Virus record (IMG/VR): IMGVR_UViG_3300043331_001631
Location: 1-39,012 of that record
DNA: 39,012 nucleotides
Origin: a virus
Reading direction: 5' to 3' (one strand)
Part shown: one piece after another, positions 7,684 through 14,560 of the stretch
How positions within the stretch are numbered: position 1 is the stretch's first letter
How the letters are laid out: each line of letters opens with the position of its first letter
The notes under the pieces: generated by a model
Databases searched by the model: none
What the model saw: only the letters and a program-made list of their open reading frames with translations
What the model was told of the DNA's origin: nothing
Position numbers and translations under genes: made by a program

Positions 7684-8192
7684 CCCGCACCCTCCTGTAC
7701 GTCCTCGACCACGTCGTGCCCGTCGCCGAGGCGCTGCTGCCGCCGGCGATGCGCACCCCGGCCGCCCGCGCGATGCTGCTGGCGATCGGCCTCCAGGAGT
7801 CCAGCTTCGAGGCCCGGCGCCAGCTCCCAACCGGACCCGCCCGCGGGTTCTGGCAATTCGAACGGGGCGGCGTCGCCGGCGTCCTCGGTCATCCGGCAAG
7901 TCGTCCGCACCTCGAGCGGGTCCTCCGGACCCTCGGCTACCCGGCCGACCCCTGGGCCGTGCACCAGGCGCTCGAGCACCACGACGTGCTGGCCTGCGTC
8001 TGCGCGCGCCTGCTGCTCTGGACCCATCCCGCCGCGCTGCCGAGCGAGCACCTCTACGACGTGGCCTGGTCGCAGTACCTCGCCACCTGGCGGCCCGGCA
8101 AGCCGCGGCCGGCGACCTGGCGCGGGTACTACGGCGTCGCCTGGGACCTGGTGACCGTTGACCACAAGGAGCTCGAACCGTGCGAAGACTGA
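7680..8192 (+). CDS. Endolysin, lysozyme/transglycosylase-like
   Basis: 170 residues from an ATG overlapping the upstream stop. The catalytic region reads AIGLQESSFEARRQ and then GPARGFWQFERGG; Glu40 in QES is the likely acid, and the G.ARGFWQFE..G motif is known from phage endolysins with a soluble transglycosylase-like fold. A Trp-rich C-terminal part (WSQYLATWRP, TWRGYYGVAWDLV) completes the domain. There is no signal peptide, so release would need the upstream holin candidate. It would cut cell-wall glycan strands. Confidence 0.75.
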   Translation: MTRTLLYVLDHVVPVAEALLPPAMRTPAARAMLLAIGLQESSFEARRQLPTGPARGFWQFERGGVAGVLGHPASRPHLERVLRTLGYPADPWAVHQALEHHDVLACVCARLLLWTHPAALPSEHLYDVAWSQYLATWRPGKPRPATWRGYYGVAWDLVTVDHKELEPCED

Positions 8193-8818
8193 CCCGCGCT
8201 GTCCCCCTGGTCGTCCTGACCCTCCTGATCGCGACACCGGCGCACGCCCAGGACGAGGCGCCGCGGCTGCCCGCCCGGGCCGTCGCCATCGTCCAGGCGC
8301 TCTACGGCCAGCGCCAGGACCTCGCCCGCGGCACGGACGACCAGCGCCGCCAGCTCACGCGGATGATCTGCGAGCAGCTCCGCTGGGAGCTCGGGCCCGC
8401 GTGGGGGCACAAGAGCGCCGACCCGACCAGGCCGCCCTCGAAGGACGCGATCGCCTACCGCTCGCCGGCGGGCCTGCTGTGGGGCTGGGACTGGCAGTCC
8501 GGGTCCAGCCGCGAGCCCATGGTGGTCGAGGGCCAGGAGGCCGAGAGCATCCTCGGGCAGCACTTCCTCGACGTCTCGCCGGGGCAGAACCACCTGTCAG
8601 CGCCGGCGCAGCCGCCGGCGCCGGCGTGCGCCGCCGAGCGCGCGCGGATCGCCGAGCTCGAGGCGGACATCTACGCCCTGCACACCGGGCTCGGCCAGAT
8701 GGGGCAGGAGCGCGACGAGGCGAGGGCCGAGCTCGAGGCCCTGAAGGCCCGGCCGGCGCCGACGTGTCGCGCGAAGCTGTGGGGGTTCATCCCGGTGCCC
8801 TGCAAGGTGACGCCGTGA
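8180..8818 (+). CDS. Exported coiled-coil protein of the lysis cassette
   Basis: 212 residues from a GTG at 8180 with GGAG upstream; it overlaps the endolysin by 13 bases. A signal peptide is clear (RRLTRAVPLVVLTLLIATPA, then cleavage near AHAQ). The middle holds WGHKSADPTRPPSKDAIAYR and LLWGWDWQSG, a conserved-looking block I cannot assign. A C-terminal coiled coil (AAERARIAELEADIY to ELEALKA) and paired Cys residues follow. Possible roles are spanin-like or a periplasmic partner of lysis; neither is shown. Confidence 0.6.
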   Translation: MRRLTRAVPLVVLTLLIATPAHAQDEAPRLPARAVAIVQALYGQRQDLARGTDDQRRQLTRMICEQLRWELGPAWGHKSADPTRPPSKDAIAYRSPAGLLWGWDWQSGSSREPMVVEGQEAESILGQHFLDVSPGQNHLSAPAQPPAPACAAERARIAELEADIYALHTGLGQMGQERDEARAELEALKARPAPTCRAKLWGFIPVPCKVTP

Positions 8819-9474
8819 GGCTGACGGGCGACGGCCAATCCCCCCGGACGATCACGCTGGTGGACGGGACGCACGGCGGCGCGTGGGCGCGGCCGGGGTC
8901 CGCGTTCCGGCGATTCCTCGCCGCCCGCGGGTTCGACGTGGCGCCGCGCACGGACTGGTGGTCGCTCGACGCGGCAGGCATCCCGTCGCTGAGCGCGTCG
9001 CGGAAGCACTCCGACTGGGAGATCGGCGGCGAGTTCCTGGCGTCCGGCCTGGAGCGCGTGCCGTACGAGCAGCGCCTCGTCCTCGCCTGGAGCCACGGAG
9101 GCCAGGTCGTCGCCTACGCGGCGCGCCGCGTGCGGATCGCCCGCGTGATCACGGTGTGCACCCCGCCGCGCGCCGACATGGAGCCGGTCTGGGATGCGGC
9201 GAAGCCGAACCTCGGCTTCTGGTCCGCGATCCATGCGGATGGCGGGGACTGGTGGGTGCGATTCGGCCAGGCGTTCGACGGCCGCTGGGGGTGGCGGGAC
9301 GACGGCCTGGTGCATCCCCGCGCGGACGTCAACATCTCGCTCCCCGGCATCGGCCACGGGGGGCTCCTGCACGACGAGCGCAAGTTCCACTGGTGGGATG
9401 CGGAGTGCCTGCTGCACCCCCTGGCCATGACGGATGCGGAGCTCGGCCTCGAGCACCAGACGGTGCCGGCATGA
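8815..9474 (+). CDS. Alpha/beta hydrolase in lysis cassette (esterase-like)
   Basis: 219 residues from a GTG in a GTGA overlap. It has alpha/beta-hydrolase features: an early strand and oxyanion loop (TLVDGTHGGAW, residues 14-24), a nucleophile elbow with Ser93 (LAWSHGGQVVAYAA), and a C-terminal GIGHGGLLHD that could give the catalytic His. The elbow is A-W-S-H-G, a variant of G-x-S-x-G. There is no signal peptide. Position after endolysin recalls LysB esterases of mycobacteriophages, which detach outer lipids, but the similarity is positional and not shown by sequence. Confidence 0.65.
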   Translation: MRLTGDGQSPRTITLVDGTHGGAWARPGSAFRRFLAARGFDVAPRTDWWSLDAAGIPSLSASRKHSDWEIGGEFLASGLERVPYEQRLVLAWSHGGQVVAYAARRVRIARVITVCTPPRADMEPVWDAAKPNLGFWSAIHADGGDWWVRFGQAFDGRWGWRDDGLVHPRADVNISLPGIGHGGLLHDERKFHWWDAECLLHPLAMTDAELGLEHQTVPA

Positions 9475-9833
9475 GACGGTCTGCGCTGGCGCTGGCCGCC
9501 GCCCTGGTCGCGATCGCCGCCGCGCCGCCGCCGTGCCGGGTCGTGACGTTGCCGCGGATCGCCTACGCGCCCAGCGACGTGCGCGCGACCGTCACGATCG
9601 AGCGGCACGCCGACAACCGGCTGGCGCGCCTCGCCGCGAGCTCGGTGGAGTACCAGCGCGTCTCGTGGCTGCCGCTCGAGGGCGCGGAGGCCGCCCGGGT
9701 GCAGCAGATCTGGTGGCGCGCACTGCCGGCCGGCGACTACGAAGTCAGGCTCACCGTCTACGGGCCGGGCCACGTCGTCCGCGCGAGCGCCACCGAGCGT
9801 CTCGAGCTGATCGACCCCCACCGAGGCCCCTGA
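9471..9833 (+). CDS. Small exported beta-rich protein
   Basis: 120 residues from an ATGA overlap. The N-terminus is a signal-like segment (RRSALALAAALVAIAAAP). The mature part alternates strands: ATVTIERHADNR, SVEYQRVSWLPL, WWRALPAGDYEVRLTVYG, an immunoglobulin-like pattern. It ends the rightward lysis group and converges with the lipoprotein gene three bases away. The function is unknown; it may act in the periplasm or at the cell surface. Confidence 0.55.
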   Translation: MRRSALALAAALVAIAAAPPPCRVVTLPRIAYAPSDVRATVTIERHADNRLARLAASSVEYQRVSWLPLEGAEAARVQQIWWRALPAGDYEVRLTVYGPGHVVRASATERLELIDPHRGP

Positions 9834-9836
9834 CCC

Positions 9837-11078
9837 CTACGGCGTCACCGTGACGTTCAACGTCCTGGTGACCGTGCGCCCGGTGTCCGTCGTCACCGTG
9901 ACCGACACCGCATAGAAGGCACTCGCCGTGTACGTCCGGCTCGCGACCGGCACCACCGTGGCGATGTCGTCGGTGACCCCTGGCTCGAAATCCCATTCGT
10001 ACGCCACGATCGCGTCGCCGTCGAGATTGGTCACATCCACCCGGAAATCCACCGGGACGTTGACGCGCGCCGGCAGCGCCGACGTAACCACCAGCGTCGC
10101 GCCGAGCGTCGGCCGCACGGCGGTGATCGTCGCTTGCGCTGACGCCGTCCGCCCATCGGCCGTGGTCACCGTCACGCTCACCGGCGTCGCCCCCTCCGGG
10201 AACCGCTGGACGGGCATGGCCACGGTGGTCGAGGTCACGCCGGTCCAGACGTAGCCGGTGATCGCCGGCGGCGCCGAGTTGTCGCTGTGCCTCAGCGTGA
10301 CGCTGAGCGACACGTTGTCCGCCGTCGTCGGCGCGGCCGGCGTCGCGGTGATGGACGCCGTCAGCGTCGGGCGCTCGACGCCGATGCTGCTCGAGGCCGT
10401 CACCGTCTTTCCGTTGGCTGTCGTGACGGTCACGCTCACGGGATAGGTGCCGGGCGTCGCGAAGGTCACGACCGGCGCCGCGGCCGTGCTCGTGCCAGCC
10501 GCGCCGAAATCCCAGGCATACGTTGAGATCGCCGGCGGTGTGGACGCGTCGCTGTAGCGGAGCGTGGCGGAGAAGGTGACCGGCGTGGTCGTCAGCGGGG
10601 CCGTGGGCGTCGCGGCGATCGTCGCCGTCAGCGTCGGTTCCGGAGTCGGGGCCGGCGGGCGCGGCGTGGACGGCGGCGGCGGCAGCTGGGGCACCGCGAT
10701 CTTGACCGTGCTGGTCCCGACGACCTCGCCGGCGCGCGCCGTGATCGTCGCGTCGCTCGTGCCCGTCCAGTTCACCCTGGCGTGGCCGGTCTGGTCGGTC
10801 GTGACCTCGCCCGCGTCGAGCTCGCCTCCGCTCGCCGTCAGCGTGACCCGGGCGTTCGGCGCCACCTGGCTCGTGCCGACGACCGTCTCGATCCGGACGA
10901 TCGCCGTGCCGCCCCCGACCGGGAGCTCGGCCGGCGAGACGACCAGGTTGATGCGGGTCGGCACCGCCGGCACGGCCGCCGTCGGGGCGAGCGGCGAGGC
11001 CGGGTTCGGCATCGGCCCGTCGCAGGCCGCCGCCATCAGGCACACGAATATCGACCACGACGAAAAGGCCTGTCGCAT
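9837..11078 (-). CDS. Surface lipoprotein with Big-1-like and three PKD domains
   Basis: 413 residues on the minus strand with ribosome site GAGGAGA. The lipobox LMAAAC gives lipidated Cys19. A Big-1-like domain (about 43-131: INLVVSPAELPVGGG, ARVTLTASGGEL) is followed by a proline-rich hinge and three PKD-type repeats, each starting with a LTA.I.ATPAAPTT-like strand and two carrying a Y.WDF turn (YAWDFGAAG, YEWDFEPGV). Such proteins bind surfaces or act as adhesins. It is convergent with the lysis genes and not needed for a virion, so lysogenic conversion or superinfection exclusion is the likely role. Confidence 0.75.
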   Translation of the reverse strand: MRQAFSSWSIFVCLMAAACDGPMPNPASPLAPTAAVPAVPTRINLVVSPAELPVGGGTAIVRIETVVGTSQVAPNARVTLTASGGELDAGEVTTDQTGHARVNWTGTSDATITARAGEVVGTSTVKIAVPQLPPPPSTPRPPAPTPEPTLTATIAATPTAPLTTTPVTFSATLRYSDASTPPAISTYAWDFGAAGTSTAAAPVVTFATPGTYPVSVTVTTANGKTVTASSSIGVERPTLTASITATPAAPTTADNVSLSVTLRHSDNSAPPAITGYVWTGVTSTTVAMPVQRFPEGATPVSVTVTTADGRTASAQATITAVRPTLGATLVVTSALPARVNVPVDFRVDVTNLDGDAIVAYEWDFEPGVTDDIATVVPVASRTYTASAFYAVSVTVTTDTGRTVTRTLNVTVTP

Positions 11079-11117
11079 CGGATGTCTCCTCTGCTGGGGA
11101 GCAGGGTTATAAATGGG

Positions 11118-11354
11118 TTATACGACTTTCTTCCACCGCGCTTCGGCCGCCTTGCGAGCGATGTCGCTGCGCTCCTCGGCCGACAGGCGATCCGCGCGCG
11201 CTTCGCCGCCGGCGACGCCGGGCCGGCCGCTCTCTACATAGACCTCCAGCATGCGCCGCAGCACGGCATCGAGTGTCGTGCCTTCCTCGCGCGCACGGGC
11301 CTTGGCTCGCTGCACCAGGCCGGGCGGCAGGTCGCGGAGCATGTAGGACGGCAT
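11118..11354 (-). CDS. Ribbon-helix-helix (Arc/CopG-like) DNA-binding protein
   Basis: 78 residues. The first 45 fit a ribbon-helix-helix fold: MPSYMLRDLPPGLVQRAKAR, then EEGTTLDAVLRRMLEVYVE. The tail is Ala/Arg-rich (SDIARKAAEARW). These proteins bind palindromic operators as dimers, and two perfect palindromes lie upstream of this operon (12063-12076 and 12092-12107). It follows the zinc-binding gene with a TGAATG junction. No toxin-like partner is seen, so an operon regulator is more likely than an antitoxin. Confidence 0.7.
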   Translation of the reverse strand: MPSYMLRDLPPGLVQRAKARAREEGTTLDAVLRRMLEVYVESGRPGVAGGEARADRLSAEERSDIARKAAEARWKKVV

Positions 11355-11549
11355 TCAGCGGATCTCCTGGTCTCGGACCATCTGCCACGCCGTGCGCCGG
11401 CCCTGGCACAGCATCGGGCGTCCGTACTGGATCATCGGCCGGTAGGTGCCGTCGCCGACAGGCCGACGGCAGAGCGCGCCGCGGGGCGCGCCGCAGTCCG
11501 GGCACGCCACCGCGGCGATGACCTTCTGCTCGCGGTGCTTACTCGCCAT
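11355..11549 (-). CDS. Small zinc-knuckle protein
   Basis: 64 residues from the ATG at 11549, which overlaps the upstream gene by 11 bases. The motif CPDCGAPRGALCRRP is a compact zinc knuckle common in small phage proteins, followed by a short basic tail with YRPMIQYGRP. A longer frame to 11597 exists but would run deep into its neighbour. It belongs to the leftward accessory operon. Function unknown; nucleic-acid binding is a guess. Confidence 0.6.
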   Translation of the reverse strand: MASKHREQKVIAAVACPDCGAPRGALCRRPVGDGTYRPMIQYGRPMLCQGRRTAWQMVRDQEIR

Positions 11550-11988
11550 TGGCGGCGGCCGACGCGTCGTCGGTGGCCTGCCGCCAGATCGCGGCAACCT
11601 CTGCGACCGTCACGTCTGGATCATCGGCGAGGGCCTGCCTGACGACGACGCCGAGGGTGTCGTCGCTGGACTCGATACCGAGCACCGCGAGCTGGTCGAG
11701 CAGGGCGAGCGCGCGCGCTCTGGTGTCGTAGACCACATGGGGACCGTCGTACGCCGTGACCGCGTCCTCGGCCTGGGCCCAGTCCTCGAGGTCCACCCCC
11801 TCGCGGTGCGGCAGGGCAATCAGGTCGTGACGGGCCTGGCGCGCGATGGCGATGATGTCGGCCGCCTCGCGGGGGTCGAGGGTCTCGACCGCCTGCAGGA
11901 CGATGCCGGCGGCCTCGGCGCGCAGCTCCAGCGTGGGGTCGTCCGTGGTGGCAAGGGTGAGGAATCGGACGGGAGTCGTTGTGGTCAT
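11539..11988 (-). CDS. Acidic hypothetical protein, first gene of leftward operon
   Basis: 149 residues from the ATG at 11988, which has GGGAGAG well placed before it; an extension to 12204 would run through the promoter. The protein is mostly helical and acidic (EAADIIAIARQARHDLIAL, VAEVAAIWRQATDD). I recognise no family. It starts the operon driven from the promoter at 12046-12074, followed by the zinc-knuckle, RHH and lipoprotein genes. Confidence 0.6.
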   Translation of the reverse strand: MTTTTPVRFLTLATTDDPTLELRAEAAGIVLQAVETLDPREAADIIAIARQARHDLIALPHREGVDLEDWAQAEDAVTAYDGPHVVYDTRARALALLDQLAVLGIESSDDTLGVVVRQALADDPDVTVAEVAAIWRQATDDASAAANGE

Positions 11989-12045
11989 CTCTGCTCTCTC
12001 CCTGAATCTCAGGTGGCGTGAGTGCCGTCTGTGTGATGTGAATCC

Positions 12046-12074
12046 AGTATAGCCGGGCCTATGCTTGCGCGCAA
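12046..12074 (-). promoter_or_regulatory. Leftward promoter (TTGCGC - 17 - TATACT)
   Basis: On the minus strand TTGCGC (12074-12069) and TATACT (12051-12046) are separated by 17 bases. The -35 box lies inside the perfect palindrome at 12063-12076. The start site would fall near 12040, about 50 bases before the ATG at 11988. It should drive the accessory operon. Confidence 0.7.
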
Positions 12075-12107
12075 GCGAAAAGCGACAGAGCGGCGCCACG
12101 TGGCGCC
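12063..12107. promoter_or_regulatory. Two perfect palindromes, candidate operators
   Basis: GCTTGCGCGCAAGC (12063-12076) and GGCGCCACGTGGCGCC (12092-12107) are both perfect palindromes. The first covers the -35 box of the leftward promoter; the second lies just upstream. Such sites fit dimeric repressors, with the RHH protein of the same operon as the natural candidate. Confidence 0.6.
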
Positions 12108-12118
12108 AGATTCTGCTG

Positions 12119-12139
12119 CTTCGGGACTTGTTTCGGGAC
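12119..12139 (+). repeat. Candidate integrase arm sites, left pair
   Basis: CTTCGGGAC (12119-12127) and TTTCGGGAC (12131-12139) lie 12 bases apart, to the left of the tRNA core. The longer word TTGTTTCGGGACCC at 12128-12141 recurs exactly 200 bases away at 12328-12341 on the other side of the core. Paired direct repeats on both sides of a tyrosine-integrase core are usual for arm-type binding sites. Confidence 0.55.
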
Positions 12140-12253
12140 CCCTCATGACGATCGCCAGGTTCGGGCCGGATTTCTGCGATCGCGCCGTGTGCGCATTCGC
12201 ACACCAGGTGCCGGTAACTACCTGGTAGGGGACGAGATCCGCCCGCGCTCCGG

Positions 12254-12303
12254 GCAGGCTCTTAATCTGCGGGTTGTAGGTTCGATTCCTACGCGGCTCA
12301 CCA
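12254..12303 (+). other. attP core: 3' half of a tRNA-Lys(CTT) gene
   Basis: The sequence holds an anticodon arm (GCAGG-CTCTTAA-TCTGC, 12254-12270, anticodon CTT), a T-arm (GTAGG-TTCGATT-CCTAC, 12276-12292), the acceptor 3' strand GCGGCTC, discriminator A and CCA. No proper 5' acceptor partner or D-arm precedes it, so it is a tRNA fragment. A tRNA 3' half next to an integrase gene is the classic attachment site: integration restores the host tRNA. An inverted repeat ACCAGGT/ACCTGGT (12203-12226) lies just upstream. Confidence 0.8.
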
Positions 12304-12314
12304 TTTCAATCCAA

Positions 12315-13523
12315 TCACTTAGCGGAATTGTTTCGGGACCCGAATCTGCGTGTGCTTCGGGAGAGTGCAGATTTTCGCTGCCGCTTGGGCGGCGCGCCGA
12401 TGAGATCAGCGAGCGGCATTCGGGTCCCGAGCTGCTCGAGCGGCGCCACTTCGTCGGCCGCCACCAAATGGGTGTAGATCTGCGTCGTTTTCAGGTCGGC
12501 GTGGCCCATCAGGCGCGCACGGAGCGCCTCCGGCAGCTGCATCCTCGCGAGCTCGGTGGCCATCGTGTGCCGGAGGCTGTGGTAGGTCAGGCCGGCGCGG
12601 CCGAACGTCAGGCCGGCGGCTTCGACCGCGTGCTTCAGCCCGGTTTTGATGTCGGCGATCCGGCGCCCGTGATAGTGGACGACGTGGGCGCCGCGGCGGT
12701 GCGCCCAGGCGACGTCGAGCACGGCCTGCAGCTCTGAGCTCACCGGGACGACGAGCGGCAGGCCAGTCTCCCGGTCGGTCTTGTGGTCCGGCACGGTGAT
12801 CGCCGTGCGGTCGCGCGAGACGTGCTCCCCCCAGCGCAGCGCCAGCACGTTGGTCAGCCGCAGCTTCGGCGCCAGGCCGCCGATCGCCAGCGCAACGCGG
12901 ACATGCCAGGGCGCGGCCTCCACGACGGCACGGAGCTGCTCGCGCGTGAGCGTGCGGATCCGCTTCGGGACGCGGTCGCGGACGACGTGGGCGAAGGGAT
13001 TCTCGGCGACGCCGCTGCGCTTGCGGTTCGCCGGCAGCAGCGCGACGCGATACATCTGGCTGCACGCCGATCGATAGTGGTTCTTCCGAGGGCCGCTGAT
13101 CCCTCGCTCGTCCATCCATTGCTCGAACTGCTCGATCAGCATCGGATCGCGGATGGGATCGGCCAGCCGCAGGTTGTGGTACGGCGCATCCTCGAGCGGG
13201 TCCTTCGAGGGCCGCGCGCCCCAGAAGCCGAGAACCATCTTCAGGTTGATCGCGAACTGCTCCGGGCGCTTCAGCTTCTTGCGAGTGCGAGCGTAGGTGA
13301 GGGTGACCGCCGCCCAGTCGGAGAACCGCGGCGTCTCGGGGATGGGGAGCGTCTCGAGCGGCGGCAGGCCGGCCGCCTGGCGCCGGAGCTCGCGCATCTT
13401 CTGCCGCTCGACATCCTCGGCATCCTCCCGCGTGATCTGGCCTGTCGTCTTCCAGTGCCGCTTCCCGTCGAAGCGGAAGTCGTAATACCAGGTGCGGCAG
13501 CGCTTGGGGAGGTAGACGGTCAC
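12315..13523 (-). CDS. int: Tyrosine integrase
   Basis: 402 residues. The N-terminus (residues 1-60, WYYDFRFDGKRHWKTTG) resembles an AP2-like arm-binding domain; the SAM-like core-binding domain lies about 68-170; the catalytic domain follows. Catalytic residues seen are Arg222 (LRLTNVLALRW), Lys248 (DHKTD), His315 and Arg318 (HSLRH), His341 (MGHADLKTTQIYTH) and Tyr350. The usual Glu after the first Arg is Asn225. It ends 12 bases from the tRNA fragment, so this is the integrase for that site, catalysing integration and excision. Confidence 0.93.
   Translation of the reverse strand: MTVYLPKRCRTWYYDFRFDGKRHWKTTGQITREDAEDVERQKMRELRRQAAGLPPLETLPIPETPRFSDWAAVTLTYARTRKKLKRPEQFAINLKMVLGFWGARPSKDPLEDAPYHNLRLADPIRDPMLIEQFEQWMDERGISGPRKNHYRSACSQMYRVALLPANRKRSGVAENPFAHVVRDRVPKRIRTLTREQLRAVVEAAPWHVRVALAIGGLAPKLRLTNVLALRWGEHVSRDRTAITVPDHKTDRETGLPLVVPVSSELQAVLDVAWAHRRGAHVVHYHGRRIADIKTGLKHAVEAAGLTFGRAGLTYHSLRHTMATELARMQLPEALRARLMGHADLKTTQIYTHLVAADEVAPLEQLGTRMPLADLIGAPPKRQRKSALSRSTRRFGSRNNSAK
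12331..12363 (+). repeat. Candidate integrase arm sites, right pair
   Basis: TTTCGGGAC (12331-12339) and CTTCGGGAG (12355-12363) mirror the left pair. The first is part of the odd palindrome TTCGGGACCCGAA (12332-12344). They lie inside the 3' end of the integrase gene, and a further inverted copy (ATTCGGGTCCCGAG) is at 12418-12431. Coding constraint may explain some of the similarity. Confidence 0.5.
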
Positions 13524-13542
13524 GGCTGTGACCAGGCTGATT

Positions 13543-13755
13543 CTAGGACCAGGGTGTTGATGGCGAGTAAGACTGACCCGACGGCGGCTCCACCGCGGGT
13601 TTGTCCGCGTCTGGCAGGTTGTCTCTCAGCGCCCTGAACGCGTTCGCCATCCATATCCCGAGTTCTTTCCCGTTTTCCCACTTCGGGATCGACTGACCGC
13701 CGCCGCCGGCGAGATACGCCTTGAAGAGATCCTGGGCGAGAGCGTCTCTGGTCAT
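13543..13755 (-). CDS. Small hypothetical protein upstream of integrase
   Basis: 70 residues with AAAGGAG ten bases before the ATG. It has a compact helical start (DALAQDLFKAYLAGGG), a KWENGKELGIWMANAFRAL segment and a disordered Pro/Ser tail. It lies in the leftward lysogeny group between the repressor-like gene and integrase. I do not recognise it; an excisionase-like or regulatory role is possible from position only. Confidence 0.55.
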   Translation of the reverse strand: MTRDALAQDLFKAYLAGGGGQSIPKWENGKELGIWMANAFRALRDNLPDADKPAVEPPSGQSYSPSTPWS

Positions 13756-13761
13756 TGGTGA

Positions 13762-13920
13762 TTAGCTCCTTTGCTCTTCGATTGTCCCGACGACGTCCAT
13801 GCAGAGCCTGGGAATGCAGCGGCGGCGCTCGCGCCAGCAGGTGCAGGCGGCCCAGAACGGGCAGTAGTCAGCGAGAACGATGAGGTTTCCGGCCGGCCGG
13901 TCGACCACCACCCGCCGCAT
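13762..13920 (-). CDS. Small Cys-rich protein
   Basis: About 52 residues if the ATG at 13920 is used; the frame also has an ATG at 13992. The core YCPFWAACTCWRERRRCIP plus a further Cys suggests one zinc site. It overlaps the end of the repressor-like gene by about 50 bases, and its stop is six bases from the next start. The start is uncertain because only a distant GGA-rich site lies upstream. Confidence 0.45.
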   Translation of the reverse strand: MRRVVVDRPAGNLIVLADYCPFWAACTCWRERRRCIPRLCMDVVGTIEEQRS

Positions 13921-14200
13921 CGGGCTGCGGCGGCTTGTCCTTCTGTTCTCCCTCCTCCAGACCCTTATCCCCGTATGGCGCGGTCTCCTCACGCACCATG
14001 ACGGTGTCCCGCAGCTCGCGCCAGTAGCGCTCGAAGCCGTCCAGGTGATTGAGCGTGGCGGGGCCGCTGCCCTTCCGCTTGTGCAGCCACTTGCTGAAGG
14101 TGCTCGGGGGCATTCCCATCTTGCCGGCGATCACCTTATGGCCGACACCGATGTTTATTAGCTTCCACACTCGTTTCCGGAGACGGTCGTCCGTCTGCAT
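13868..14200 (-). CDS. HTH regulator, repressor-like
   Basis: 110 residues from the ATG at 14200, or 133 from one at 14269; neither has a strong ribosome site. A helix-turn-helix is visible at GHKVIAGKMGMPPSTFSKWL, followed by a basic stretch and a low-complexity C-terminus. It is divergent from the Cro-like gene at 14333 across a short control region, the usual position of the lysogeny repressor. It lacks a LexA/CI-type peptidase domain, so induction would not be by RecA-stimulated self-cleavage. Confidence 0.65.
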   Translation of the reverse strand: MQTDDRLRKRVWKLINIGVGHKVIAGKMGMPPSTFSKWLHKRKGSGPATLNHLDGFERYWRELRDTVMVREETAPYGDKGLEEGEQKDKPPQPDAAGGGRPAGRKPHRSR

Positions 14201-14285
14201 CCCAGGCAACGGTAACAGCCCAGTCAGCAGGTAGGGGCAGGCGCCAACAGGAATCCCCTGCGGGTACATATTGTGAAAAAAGATG

Positions 14286-14314
14286 TTGACTCAGGGTAAC
14301 ACAGAAACTATTGT
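14286..14314 (+). promoter_or_regulatory. Rightward early promoter (TTGACT - 17 - TATTGT)
   Basis: TTGACT (14286-14291) and TATTGT (14309-14314) have an ideal 17-base spacing. Transcription would begin about 14320, just ahead of the Cro-like ATG at 14333. On the other strand TTGGGG and TACCCT, also 17 apart, could make a weaker leftward promoter. Confidence 0.7.
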
Positions 14315-14329
14315 TCCCCAAAGGAACGA
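14311..14329. promoter_or_regulatory. Operator-like inverted repeat GTTCC-N5-GGAAC
   Basis: GTTCC (14313-14317) and GGAAC (14323-14327) are separated by CCAAA. The match extends one further position on each side after one mismatch (T..GTTCC / GGAAC..A). It overlaps the -10 box and start region of the early promoter, so a bound repressor or Cro would block it. Confidence 0.6.
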
Positions 14330-14332
14330 ACG

Positions 14333-14560
14333 ATGCCGTACAACATGGCCCTGAAGGTGGCGATCCTGCACAGCCGGATGACGCAGATTGCCCTCGCCAA
14401 GCGCACCCGCATCAACGAGGCGCGCCTCAGTCGCATCATCCACGGCCACGACACGCCCACCGCCCGGGAGATGTCGGCGATCGCGCGCGCGCTGCGGCGG
14501 CCGAAGGCAGCCCTGTTTCCCGAGACGGACGACGCCGCCCCGCAGGAGAAGACCGCGTGA
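14333..14560 (+). CDS. Cro-like HTH regulator
   Basis: 75 residues with AAAGGAACG before the ATG. The HTH reads MTQIALAKRTRINEARLSRI and continues IHGHDTPTAREMSAIARAL, a typical XRE/Cro fold of five helices. It is the first gene of the early operon, divergent from the repressor-like gene and directly behind an operator-like repeat. It should repress the lysogeny promoter or its own. Confidence 0.8.
   Translation: MPYNMALKVAILHSRMTQIALAKRTRINEARLSRIIHGHDTPTAREMSAIARALRRPKAALFPETDDAAPQEKTA

Noticed and set aside
10258-10526. Plus-strand genes inside the PKD lipoprotein region
   Set aside because: Short frames with Val/Thr-rich shadow sequence; the minus strand has a lipobox, a strong ribosome site and PKD repeats.
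11118-11549. Toxin-antitoxin pair with the RHH protein as antitoxin
   Set aside because: The neighbouring zinc-knuckle protein has no toxin fold signs (no RelE, PIN, MazF or HipA motif).
12208-12303. A complete tRNA gene
   Set aside because: The 5' part can pair only 5 of 7 acceptor positions, the D-arm is not formed, and the total is too long. A D-arm-reduced form starting at GAGATCCGC needs a bulge. It fits an attP fragment better.
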